Source: Nicotiana tabacum (Eukaryota; Streptophyta; Magnoliopsida; Solanales; Solanaceae). Taken from it: DNA of 64,000 nucleotides. The position numbers and the translations under genes are program-made. Positions 33,924 through 43,867 of this stretch are shown here, piece after piece (position 1 is the stretch's first letter; each line of letters opens with the position of its first letter). Below the pieces are notes generated by a model. It saw only the letters and a list, made by a program, of their open reading frames with translations, searched no databases and had not been told where the DNA came from. The stretch is taken from positions 22,932,822 to 22,996,821 of the forward strand of contig NC_134101.1 in the NCBI RefSeq assembly GCF_000715075.1. The letters run 5' to 3'.

Positions 33924-34886
33924 TTCTTGAAGAGGCACACAGTTCCAGGTATTCTATTCATCCAGGTACCACCAAAATCTATCAAGATTTACGGCAAGAT
34001 TATTGGTGGAGGAGAATGAAAAAGGATATAATTGCATATGTAGCTCGGTGTCTGAATTGTCAGCAAGTTAAGTACGAGCATCAGAGACCTGGTGGTTTTC
34101 TTCAGAAGTTAGAAATTCCTGAGTGGAAGTGGGAGCGTATCACCATGGATTTTGTTGTTGGGCTCCCACAGACTCAAGAGAAAATTTGACACTGTTTGGG
34201 TCATTGTGGACAGGTTGACCAAGTCAGAACATTTCATTCCAGTGGCAGTTACCTATTCTTCAGAGAGGTTAGCTGAAATTTACATTCGTGAGATTGTCCG
34301 CCTTCACGGTGTGCTCATGTCTATTATTTCAGATCGAGGTACGCAGTTTACCTCACATTTCTGGAGGGCTGTACAGTGTGAGTTAGGCACGCGGGTGGAG
34401 TTGAGTACATCATTTCATCCACAGACAGACAGACAGTCAGAGCGCACTATTCAGATATTGGAAGATATGCTTCGTGCTTGTGTTATAGACTTAGGAGGTT
34501 CTTGGGATCATTTCTTGCCACTTGCGGGGTTTGCTTATAATAATAGCTACCAGTCGAGCATTCAGATGGCTCCATATGAGGCATTATACGGAAGGCGATG
34601 CCGTTCGCCAGTTGGCTGATTTGAACCGGGAGAGGCTCGATTATTGGGTACCGATTTGGTATAGGATGCCTTGGATAAGGTCAAGATTATTTAGGATCGA
34701 CTTCGCACAGCTCAGTCTAGGAAAAAGAGTTATACCGATCGTAAAGTTTGTGATATTGCATTCATAGTCGGAGAAAGAATATTACTTCGGGTTTCACCTA
34801 TGAAAGATGTAATGAGGTTCGGAAGGAAGGGCAAGTTGAGCCCTAGGTATATCGGATCCTTTGAAATTCTTGAAAGGGTGGGTGAA
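33875..34886 (+). pseudogene. Chromovirus integrase, N-terminal and catalytic parts (broken)
   Basis: Integrase inserts element DNA into the host genome. The zinc-binding part has H...H...C..C (HSSRYSIHPG, CLNCQQVK), then MDFVVGLP with the first catalytic Asp. A frameshift near 34185 moves the frame; ISDRGTQFTSHFW supplies the second Asp and HPQTDRQSERTIQ the Glu. Stops follow at 34617 (TGA where Trp is expected), 34662 and 34692 (TAG where Gln is expected). The C-terminal part (PMKDVMRFGRKGKLSPRYIG) reads on to GERVGE-type sequence at 34886, where the solo LTR is inserted. Confidence 0.9.
34882..34886 (+). other. Target-site duplication GTGAA, left
   Basis: Perfect match with 38646-38650. 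Removing the solo LTR and one copy restores the reading frame of the interrupted integrase-chromodomain region. Confidence 0.93.
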
Positions 34887-35579
34887 TGTAACGACCCGAC
34901 TTGTCGTTTTAAGAATTAACGCCATGTTCAGTGACTTAAAGTCTCGTGCAACTTTGTAATAAGTATTATGACCCGAGGGTGTGGTCGAGTTTGATTTTCG
35001 GAAGATTCAAAATTTAATTAAAAGAACAATTCTTATTTAAGAAGCTTAAAAGAAAAGAGTTGACCGGGGAGTTGACTTTTCGATATTGGGACCGGAATTC
35101 GATTCTAAAAATTTGAATACCTACATTATTTCATTTATGACTTGTGTGCAAAATTTGAAGTAATTCCGAATTGATTTGATACATTGCGGAGCAAAACATA
35201 GAAGTTGGGAGTTTCGAAAACTCATAATTCGATTAGAGGCGCTATTCGTAATTTTGACATTGTTTAACGAGATTTGAAGCCTCCACTAAGTTAGTATTGT
35301 ATTTTGGGACGTGTTGGTATATTTGGTTGAAGTCCCGAGGGGCTTGGGTGTATTTTTGGATCATTGGTTGAGAGATTAGTAAAGTTAAGAAATTTGAGAG
35401 TTTGACTATGGTCAATATCGGGTCAAGACGACCTCTTTTCAGTGTTTTAAGTGCGCGAGAAGGTCCGTAGTATATTTTGTGATTGAAATTCATATATGGT
35501 TTGTGTTCGGGAGGTTCCGGATGAAATTCGGGGTGAGTTTTGAGTGAGTCCGGATATTTCGGCACTCTAATATTGTTCT

Positions 35580-35985
35580 GGCACTTTTGGAGGCGCGGAC
35601 CGCGCATTTTGGGGTGCAGAGGCGAAGGAGAGGTGCGGACTGCAGCAGAATTTTGCGGCCGAGCTTGGAATTTCGCGGACCGCGGCAGAATTTCGCGGAC
35701 CGCAGTTGGAAGTTCTGCAGATCCGCTTGTCCGATTTCGGAAGCCTATATCTTTTGATCTACAAGGAATTTTGAAATGATTCAAAAACGAAAGTTGTAGT
35801 CCTTCGTGTCTAGTTTCCAGAAAAGTAAAGAAGTCATCATTTGGACATCTGTAGAGAAAGTGATGGCCAAAATACTAAAGCCTGGCAATGCAGCCTCAAG
35901 AATTTTGCGGACGCACCAGTTTTTCGCGACCGCGGGACTCGAGGCGCAGCCGCGCTCAACGTTTCACGGACCGCAAAGTGGGAGA
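35580..35985 (+). repeat. CpG-rich CGCGGACCGCGG block of the solo LTR
   Basis: Repeated GGACCGC and TTCGCGGACCGC words at 35590-35720 and again at 35905-35985, upstream of GGGGTAAGTG at 36091. It occupies the same place as the GCGATCGC and TTCGCG blocks of other LTRs. Confidence 0.7.
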
Positions 35986-37228
35986 TTAGAGGTGCACTAT
36001 ATAAACGAGGTTTAGGGTATTATTTCATATTTTGGACCTAGGGAGCTCGGTTTGTGACGATATTTCGTGAGTTTTTCAAGAAATTCATCGGGGTAAGTGA
36101 TTCTAACTCGGATTTGGTTATTATACATGAATATATCACTGATTTCATCATTTAATTAGTACTTTGAGATGAAAATTTGTGAAAAATTATAGAAACTTCA
36201 TAAACCACAAACTTAAGATTTGGAGGTCGATTTGTTATTGGAATTCGATAAAATTGGTATGGTAGAACTCGTATCGGAATGGGTGTTCTGATTTTATGAA
36301 AATTATGTTGGGTTCCGAGGGGCGGGTCCCGCATTGACTTTTGTTGACTTTTTACAATAAATTTTTAAGTCAACGTATTATTATCCGGAATTATTTCCGA
36401 TGAATTTTAATGAAGTTATACAATTAATTTGGATAGAATTGAGCAGTCTGGAAGCCAATTCAAGCAAGAAGGCGATTTTGGAATATCAGCATAACTTCAA
36501 AAAGGTAAGTGTCTTGCTTAACCTCGAGTGGGAGAATTACCCCTTAGGCATCGAGACTTATGTGCCATTTATGAAATGTGAAAAGTCGTGTACGCGAGGT
36601 GACGAGTACATACTCGGCTTATATGTGTAAATTTTATTGAGTTAAAATCTTGAGCATATTGTGTGGTAAATTGGTTAATTGTTGGTATATATATAATCAT
36701 CTATTTGTCGTGCCTAAATCCTTATTGTTATTGAATCTATTGTTAAATGACAATTCGATGTGATTATTACTTAATTATTTATGTAATTCTGTGAATTTGT
36801 AGGTTTGATAATTATTGAAATTTAATTTCATTATGGATTTTTCCTCTGCAAATAATTAATTAAATGAGCTTAAGAAAAGGTGTTTATATAATTATTGAAA
36901 ATTTAAATTTAATGAAGACTTTGCTTTATGTTGAGTAATTTCTATCTCTATTGATTGTTTTTGGGTGTTGTACACATTGTGTGGAGCTTTTGGCTATTTA
37001 TTGTGAAATTAATTGCCTTGGTTGTAGCTTTGAAATTTGGTTGTGTCCATTGGGCAAATTGTGATATGAATTGATTTTGTTATGTTGCCCTGATAATTTT
37101 CCATGTAAATTATTGTGTTTCATGAGTTATTATTTTTGGAAAATAAGGGTGGCATTTCACCGTTAATATTATGTGGGTATAAGGGTGGCATTTCACTGTT
37201 GTTGTGTTTGTTGGAATATTGTCTGGGC

Positions 37229-37372
37229 GGAGCGATAAGGGTGGCTATAGGAGCGATAAGGGTGGCAATAGGAGCGATAAGGGTGGCTATTGAAGCGATA
37301 AGGGTGGCTATTGATATTGTCTGGGCGGAGCGATAAAGGTGGCAATATGAGCGATAAGGGTGGCTATTGTCA
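37229..37372 (+). repeat. 21-bp minisatellite (GAGCGATAAGGGTGGCTATAG)
   Basis: About six units, interrupted by a repeated TATTGTCTGGGCGGAGCGAT. It is the plus-strand form of the arrays at 9055, 10996, 17542 and 19179. Confidence 0.85.
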
Positions 37373-37544
37373 TGGACGATATATGATGATGTGGGGTTGC
37401 AGTGTTGATGATTTTCATGTGATGTTGTGATTTTCTTGTGTTTATTTTTATACCTTGTGCAATTTGTCTTGTTATTGGTAAATTGATAACAATCTAATTT
37501 ATGTTGAAATTGAAAACATGTGGCTATTGCCAGGCGGATTATAA

Positions 37545-37765
37545 AATGTAATGTGGGCACGAGGTACCGTGAGTGAATAATGAGGATATTTGACATGTGA
37601 ATTGTCCGTGTAGTTGTGATATGAAATGTGGGCATGAGGTGTTGTGATGAAATAATAATGATATTTGGCACATGAATTGTCCGTGCAGTTGTGATATGAA
37701 ATGAGGGCACGAGGTGCCGAAAAAATATGATGATTTAATTATGGGCACGAGGTGCCGTGGAAATA
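37545..37765 (+). repeat. ~76-bp array with GGCACGAGGTGCC hairpins, solo LTR
   Basis: Three to four units containing GTGGGCACGAGGT or GGGCATGAGGTG and TGAATTGTCCGTGCAGTTGT. Confidence 0.82.
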
Positions 37766-38645
37766 TGAAAAATGGGTTGAGACCCGTGTTTACGAAAAAT
37801 ATAGAAATGGGGTGAGACCCGTATTTTTATGATTATGAAACGAGATGTCACATGGTGACTTTTTAATTGAAAGAATTATATTCAAAATATTTATTTGAAA
37901 GGATTTTTATGTAGAAGGTCTTATATGAAAGAATTATATTTGAAGGATAATTATTTGAGAAAATTATATTTGAAAGAGAGTTATTTGAAAGAATTATATT
38001 TGAAAGACATTTATTTGAAGGATTTGATTTATTGTGTGTAATTGTATTTATTAATTGTTGAGCGATATTAATTGTATTCTTGTTGTCTGCTGTGCATATT
38101 ACTGGTTGTTTTATGTTGCCCTTATTATTATCTGCTTTCTATTATTTTGTATATTATATTGCACAGGCTATTAGACTAGTGAGTGTCTTGACTGTACCTC
38201 GTCTCTACTCCACTGAAGTTAGTCTTGATACTTACTAGGTACCGACCGTGGTGTACTCATACTATATTTTTGCACATTTTTGTGCAAAGTCATGTATTGG
38301 AGATATCAGACTTGAGAAGAGTTAAAGCGGGATCGTAAGGATTCCAGGTAGAGCTGTTTGGTCATCGCAGTCCCTTGGAGTCTTTTCATTTCATTGTACT
38401 GTTAATTTTTAATCAAACAGTATTGTATATTCGGTCCTCGTGATCATTCCATGTATTCAGTTAGAGTTCATGACTCAGTACTACCAGTCTTGGGAGGTTG
38501 TACATTCATATTTGTTCCGCTGTTAGTTTTGGTTATTTATAAAAAAATAAAAAAAATGGCTTCAAAATATAATTGAAATCGGCTTACCTGGTCTTAGAGA
38601 CTAGGTGCCATCACGTCGCTTGTGGTGGGATTTTGGGTCGTGACA

Positions 38646-39019
38646 GTGAAGTAGCCTACAGGCTTGCATTACCACCTAGTTTATCAGCAATTCATCCAGT
38701 GGTCCATGTGTCTATGCTCCAGAAATATCATGGTGATCTGTCCGATGTGTTAGATTTCAGTTCAGTCCAATTGGACAAAGATTTGACTTATGAGGAGGAG
38801 CCAGTGGCTATTCTAGCCCGGCAGGTCCAACAGTTGAAGTCTAAGAGTTATCCTTTAGTTCGAGTGCAATGGAGAGGTCAGCCGGTAGAGGCATCTACCT
38901 GGGAGTCCGAGTCGGACATGCTGAGTAAATATCCACACCTTTTCTCCAGCTCAGGTACATTTTCTAACTCCATTCGAGGACGAACGTTTATTTTAGAGGT
39001 GGAGAATGTGATGACCTAA
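38646..39019 (+). pseudogene. Chromovirus integrase C-terminus and chromodomain
   Basis: Continues the frame cut at 34886: VAYRLALPPSLSAIHPVVHV and SMLQKYHGD close the integrase, followed by a chromodomain-type segment (YPLVRVQWRG, EASTWESESDM, YPHLF) at about 38790-38945. Such domains steer chromoviruses to particular chromatin marks; the binding preference cannot be read here. The frame ends at TAA 39017-39019, 13 bases inside the 3' LTR, so the coding end overlaps the polypurine tract and the LTR. This segment itself has no stop. Confidence 0.9.
38995..39006 (+). other. Polypurine tract of the chromovirus
   Basis: AGAGGTGGAGAA immediately before the 3' LTR start TGTGATGACC. It is also coding (E-V-E-N). 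Confidence 0.8.
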
Positions 39020-41877
39020 AATGTCATCTTTAAATTTAATAAGTAATTCTGTGTTCTAAGACCTCGAAAATCACTATTTATCATTCCTCGACTTGCGTGC
39101 GCACTCCGTAAAATTTTTATGTGAAAAATGGATTAAAATGTAAAATAGAGCCTTAAAAGTCAATCGAGTTGACTTTGGTCAACATTTTGAGTAAACGGAC
39201 CCGGATCGGTGTTTTGATAGTTCCGGTAGCTCCAAATGATTCGTGACTTGGGCATATGCCCGGAATTTAATTTGGAGGTCCCTAGCTCAAGTTATGATCA
39301 TTTAACGGAAACTAGTAATTTAAAGGCTAAAGATTTCCAAGGTGGACCACAGAGTTGACTTTTTGATATCCGATTCTGGAAATTTGAATAGCTCCATTAT
39401 GTCATTTATGACTTGTGTGCCAAATTTGAAGTCATTCCGGATTCATTTAATATGTTTTGGCACGAGATTTGCAAATTAAAAAGTTTTAAACTTAAAAGTT
39501 CAAATCGAGGTGTGAATTATAATTTTGATGTTGTTTGACGTGAATTGAAACCCCGAGTAAGTCCGTATTACGTTTCTGGACTTGTTGGTATATTCGGACG
39601 GGGTCCCGAGTACCCCGAGTGTGATTCGAATCGAAATCGGAACAAGAATTGGACTTAAGCAAAATCTGAAAGTTTGTTGTTTCTGGTGCCTTCGCTTTTG
39701 CGAAGCCTTGGCCGCAGAAGCGGCTCCGCAGAAGCGAGAAATTCCTCACAGAAGCGGTCTGGTCAAGCTGGGCAAACATTCCGCAGGTGCGGAAACTTGC
39801 ACGCACCCGCGCGTCCGCAAAAGCGGACTGTTAGATCGCAGAAGCGGAAGGCAGCGCAGGTGCGCATTTTTCTTCCACAGCGCAGGTGCGTTTTCAGTCA
39901 CAAAAGCGATGTCGCGGATGCGACAATTTAGTCGCAGAAGCAGAAAATTTACAGAAACATAAGAATCGAAAATATCCATTTTTCTTCATTTCGTTTGGGT
40001 CATAAAACCTCGGGTTTTGGGGCGATTTGAAGGAGTTTTTCACGACTTTGAATTGGGCAAGTGTTCTATAACAAAAAGTGATTATATTTCATGAATCCAT
40101 GTCTATATTCATCCTCTATTTCGGATTTAGATGGAAGAAATTGGAATTCTTGTAAAACTTTCCAAAAACGAAAATTTAAGATTTAAAGGTCCATTTGACA
40201 TCGGAATTGGATAATTTTTGTATGGTTGAACTCGTAGCGGAACGAGTGTTCGAATTTCGCGAGTTTTTCCAGGATTTGAGACTTGGGTCCCATTGTCGAA
40301 TATTTTAATGAATTTCGGATTTTTATCCGAAAAATTAGTAAATTCATATGGAATTAATTCCTATGATTCGTATTGAGTATATTGAATTGTTTATGAATAG
40401 ATTTGAAGCTTTTGGAGACAAATTTAAAAGGAAAGGCTGTGGTCGAGTAATTGATTGGAATTTGCAAAGCGAGGTAAGTGTCGTGGTTAACCTTGATTTG
40501 AGGGAATAGAACCCTTAAACTATTTGTTATGTAAAATGCATGTGAACGACGTATAGGCGAGGTGACGAGTGTCTATCCGTCGTCAAATTAATTGTTTGCA
40601 TAATTACTTGAAAAATCATAAATCGTTTTAAATCATGAATTAATTATTATTATAATTATTTCTCTCCTATTCTTTGTTAAATATTAATTCTTGAATTCTT
40701 GCATTAATTGTCACATGCTATTTGAATTATATGTCTTAATTGTTATTTGACATTTAGTATATTAAATATTAAACTGCCTATTTTCTCCCTGATTTTCATA
40801 ATAATTTACTATTTGTCATTGTTTGTTTCATAATTAAATCATAATTATTGTATGCTTGTTGTCTTATAATTTTATATTAATTGTTGTATTTATTGGAGAA
40901 ATTTCTTCTATAAGAATTAGTAAATGGATATATTGGAAGATCGGGTTGCACGCCGTAACAGAATTGATTGAAATGGATATATTGGAAGATCGGGTTGCAC
41001 GCCGCAACAGACTTATTAAAAGTCAATATTTGGGGGATCGGATTGCATGCCGCAATAGACTTATTTAAAAGTTAATATATATACTTGATTAAAAATAATT
41101 ATATGAGAGGATTGAAAATGAATATATTGTGAGAGCGGGTTGCACGCTGTAACAGAATTGAATGTGAATATATATTGTGAGAGCGGGTTGCACGCTGCAA
41201 CAGAATTGAATGAGAATATATTATGAGAGTGGATTGCACGCTGCAACAGAAGTGATGGAAATGATAATTGGTTATGACTGCTGAGTTGGCTTCAATTATT
41301 ATAAATGAGTTACCCGATTTATTTCTATTATTTATTGTTGTTACTAATATTGTGTACAGGTTAATGTAAGTGACCCGCCTTAGACTCGTCACTATTTCGT
41401 CGAGGTTAGGCTCAGCACTTATCAGTATATGAGGTCGGTTATACTGATACTACACTCTGCACTTCTTGTGCAGATTTCGGAGTTGGTCCCAGCGGTGCAC
41501 CATAGACTTGCTCGAATTTCAGCTACCAGAGGAGACTTGAGGTATAACTGCATGGCGTCCGCAGTTCTGAAGTCCCCGTCTATTTTACTTTAGCTGTGTG
41601 TTTATTTTCAGACAGTTTTATTTTATTCAGGCCCTTATTTGTATTATTCTAAAAGCTGTTCACTTGTGACATCAATTCTGGGATGGTATTTAGACACCGT
41701 TATTTTTATAGATTATTCACTATATTTCAGACCTTACTTCTGCATTTATTTCTTTATTATTAATAAATTTAAAATAATTGTTTAGAAATGGTTAATATTA
41801 TTCTAATGTTGGCTTGCCTAGCAAGTGAAATGTTAGGCGCCATCACGGTTCGAAGGTGGGAATTTCGGGTCTTGACA
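39007..41877 (+). repeat. 3' LTR of the chromovirus
   Basis: About 2.87 kb and very similar to 27072-29929. Its CpG block (39690-39945) is about 100 bp longer, with CGCAGAAGCGG and CGCAGGTGCG units absent from the 5' LTR. The first GTAAGT site is GCAAGT here (40059), the second is intact (40473). The GAGGTGACGAG element is at 40546-40583. Hairpin arrays are at 40924-41065 and 41115-41250, with one fewer unit in the first. It ends GGTCTTGACA at 41877. Confidence 0.92.
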
Positions 41878-41882
41878 AATTT
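41878..41882 (+). other. Target-site duplication AATTT, right
   Basis: Perfect copy of 27067-27071. Confidence 0.9.
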
Positions 41883-42312
41883 GGTCCAAGCCCAAATAAC
41901 CCGTCAAACCCGCTCAAGGTTGGGTTGGTTATTGACCTGCCCATTTATTGAACTCAGCACATTTTGACCCAATCATCTCAACTCATTTAAAGTTGGGCTG
42001 ATTTTTATTCCAAATTAATTCATGAGTAACTTTGCCGAATATCTTAGAAATATATTTTTTTTGTTTGATATTTATATATAACCATAACAAAAGAAAAAAG
42101 TCTTATTTGGTAATTATACAATTCATAAAATAAATAACACATATTAAGTAAAACTTGATAAGGGTTGGGCGGGTTGGGTAGTGACCCAAATTTTAGCCCA
42201 TCTTAACCCAGCCCGAATAACTTTTGGGCGAGTCATTTGACCTGCCCAATTATTGACTCAACCCGTTTTGACCCGTCCAAAATCGGTCCAACCCGCCCAT
42301 TTGACACCCCTA
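41883..42312. mobile_element. hAT-type MITE, main part
   Basis: Joined to 27056-27071 this gives an element of about 446 bp with ends TAGGGCTGTCAAAT and ATTTGACACCCCTA. Flanks GTAACCAT (27048-27055) and GTAACTAT (42313-42320) agree at seven of eight bases, the duplication length of hAT transposons. The interior is rich in CAACCCG/GGGTTGGG words and partly folds back on itself. No coding capacity. Confidence 0.8.
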
Positions 42313-42465
42313 GTAACTATTATAATGGCAATAATAATTGGTAAGTTATGATAGAAAGGAGGGTAAAAATTACACGGGGCACCCTATTTGGTCGTCCCCA
42401 TTTAACCTATACCCACTTTTTAAAAAAGTTTTAATTTGTACCCACTTTTTAAACAACTCCAGGCC

Positions 42466-42531
42466 TCTTTCTCCTCCTCCTCCTCCTCCTCCTTCTTCTT
42501 CTTCTTCTTCTTCTTCTTCTTCTTCTTCTTC
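42466..42531. repeat. (TCC)n(TTC)n microsatellite
   Basis: About six TCC units followed by about fourteen TTC units. The Pro/Ser homopolymer frame over it is an artefact. Confidence 0.95.
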
Positions 42532-42829
42532 GGGTGACAGTGATTTTATATGGTGGTTGTGAACACATTTTAATGTAGTTTATGATGTTTTACAATGGTA
42601 AGTTGTTATGAGGCTTAATTTTTTTACTATTGCTTAAGGTTTCTTCTTCTTATTATTTTTCTTAATTGCAAAATGGATTCATTAGATTTATTGTTGTTTT
42701 GATAAATTGATGATTGTAATTTGTTCCTGATGATATTTGGAGGTTATGTTTCGAATTTGAGCTCAATTGGAGTAGATTTAGGTATTAAATCGTATATTGG
42801 ATTATTATAATTCAAAGAACAAATTTTTG

Positions 42830-43445
42830 TTTCTGGGCAATTTGCACTTTAGACCTATTTAGCCTTAAATAATAGGCCTTAAGTGCATAAAAAAGCTGGT
42901 TGCACTTTATACCTTTTGGCCTTAAATGCATCTGAAGTGTAATTTTTCACTTCAGACTTATTGGCCTTAAGTGTAGCAAAACGTTTGTTGCACTTCAGAC
43001 CTTTTGGCCTTAAGTGCATCTGAAGTGCAATTTTTCACTTCAGACTTATTGGCCGTAAGTGTAGCAAAACGTTTGTTGCACTTTAGACCTTTTGGCCTTA
43101 AGTGCATCTCAAGTGCAATTTTTTCACTTCAGACTTATTGGCCTTAAGTGCATGAAACCATTGGTTACACTTCAGACCTATTAGGCCTTAAGTGCATCTG
43201 AAGTGCAAGTTTCACTTCAAACTTATTGGTCTTAAGTGAATGAAAACGTTTGTTTCACTTCAGATTTTTTGGTCTTAAGTGCATTTGAAGTGCAATTTTT
43301 CACTTCAGACTTATTAGCCTTAAGTGCATCTGAAGTGCAATTTTTCACTTCAGACTTATTAGCCTTAAGTGCATGAAACCATTGGTTGCACTTTATACCT
43401 ATTTGGCCTTAAGTGCATTTGAAGTACAATTTTTTTACTTCAGAC
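42830..43445. repeat. CTTCAG/CTTAAG tandem array inside TIR element 2
   Basis: About ten units of 50-60 bp of the form TTCACTTCAGACTTATTGGC then CTTAAGTGCATCTGAAGTGC. AAGTG and CACTT, and CTTCAG and CTGAAG, are complementary, so units can fold. The sequence differs from the array in element 1, but the CTTCAG/CTTAAG words are common to both. Confidence 0.85.
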
Positions 43446-43582
43446 TAATTTTTTTAAACTTCATACTCGATAAGTCTGAAGTTGATCTTAAAGTGGGTAC
43501 GCTTGCAAACGTTTTACAAAGTGGGTATAGGTTCAATTGTGATCTCAAAACCGAGTATAGATACAAAAGCCCTGAAAAGAGG

Positions 43583-43790
43583 TGCTAGTTTTGAGAATGG
43601 AAGAATATTTGAGTCGTTACAGATTCAAGCAAGACCATTAAAGGGAGGGTATGGTGCAATGGTTGAAATTCCTTCGCCTTTACCTATAGGTCGTCAGTTC
43701 GATATGAATGGAGAACCTCTTGTTAATAGGGCTTTTAATCTCTTTAGTTGGCTTATATGTGCAAATCCAAATATCTACAAATTTGTAAAT
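43583..43790 (+). other. Open segment of unknown origin, possible gene fragment
   Basis: A plus-strand frame of about 70 codons right of the TIR element reads FENGRIFESLQIQARPLKG and MVEIPSPLPIGRQFDMNGEP, with base composition more like coding DNA than its surroundings. It is preceded by CTAG, which could be a splice acceptor, and it runs into a TA repeat. I do not recognise the protein. It may be a remnant of a host gene exon or chance. Confidence 0.25.

Positions 43791-43792
<2 letters not shown>

Positions 43793-43836
<44 letters not shown>
43793..43836. repeat. TA microsatellite
   Basis: Continuous ATATAT run of about 44 bp, followed by an (AAAAT)n-like stretch to 43867. Confidence 0.95.
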
Positions 43837-43839
<3 letters not shown>

Positions 43840-43867
43840 TGATGATAAAATAAAATAAAATAAAAAT

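Larger units (their letters stand above)
34887..38645 (+). mobile_element. Solo LTR nested in the chromovirus pol
   Basis: Begins TGTAACGACCCGACTTGTCG and ends TTTTGGGTCGTGACA, with perfect GTGAA flanks and no internal region. It belongs to the same family as the LTRs of the minus-strand element at 7861-21348 but lacks their 1.6-kb duplication. A full element must have inserted and then lost everything but one LTR by recombination between its LTRs. Within it: CpG block 35580-35985, donor-like sites at 36093 and 36504, GAGGTGACGAG hairpin 36589-36610, minisatellite 37229-37372, hairpin array 37545-37765 and terminal hairpin 38269-38288. Confidence 0.93.
27072..41877 (+). mobile_element. Ty3/gypsy chromovirus (Tekay-like), degenerate, with nested solo LTR
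   Basis: Order: 5' LTR 27072-29929, PBS, gag, protease, reverse transcriptase, RNase H, integrase, chromodomain, polypurine tract, 3' LTR 39007-41877. LTR ends are TGTGATGACC...GGTCGTGACA (GGTCTTGACA in the 3' LTR). Perfect AATTT flanks. Internal order with integrase after RNase H is Ty3/gypsy, and a C-terminal chromodomain marks a chromovirus; the Tekay/Del assignment rests on resemblance. The coding region has several stops and frameshifts and is split by a 3.76-kb solo LTR, so it is dead. Confidence 0.9.
42363..43573. mobile_element. Nonautonomous TIR element, Mutator-like by its 9-bp target duplication (copy 2)
   Basis: Flanked by GAAAGGAGG (42354-42362) and GAAAAGAGG (43574-43582), eight of nine bases alike. 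The left end GTAAAAATTACACGGGGCAC with TATTTGGTCGTCCCC matches that of the element at 25633. The right end (GTGGGTATAGGTTCAA to CAAAAGCCCT) is a weaker match. It contains a TCC/TTC microsatellite and a CTTCAG tandem array, but no transposase. Confidence 0.65.
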
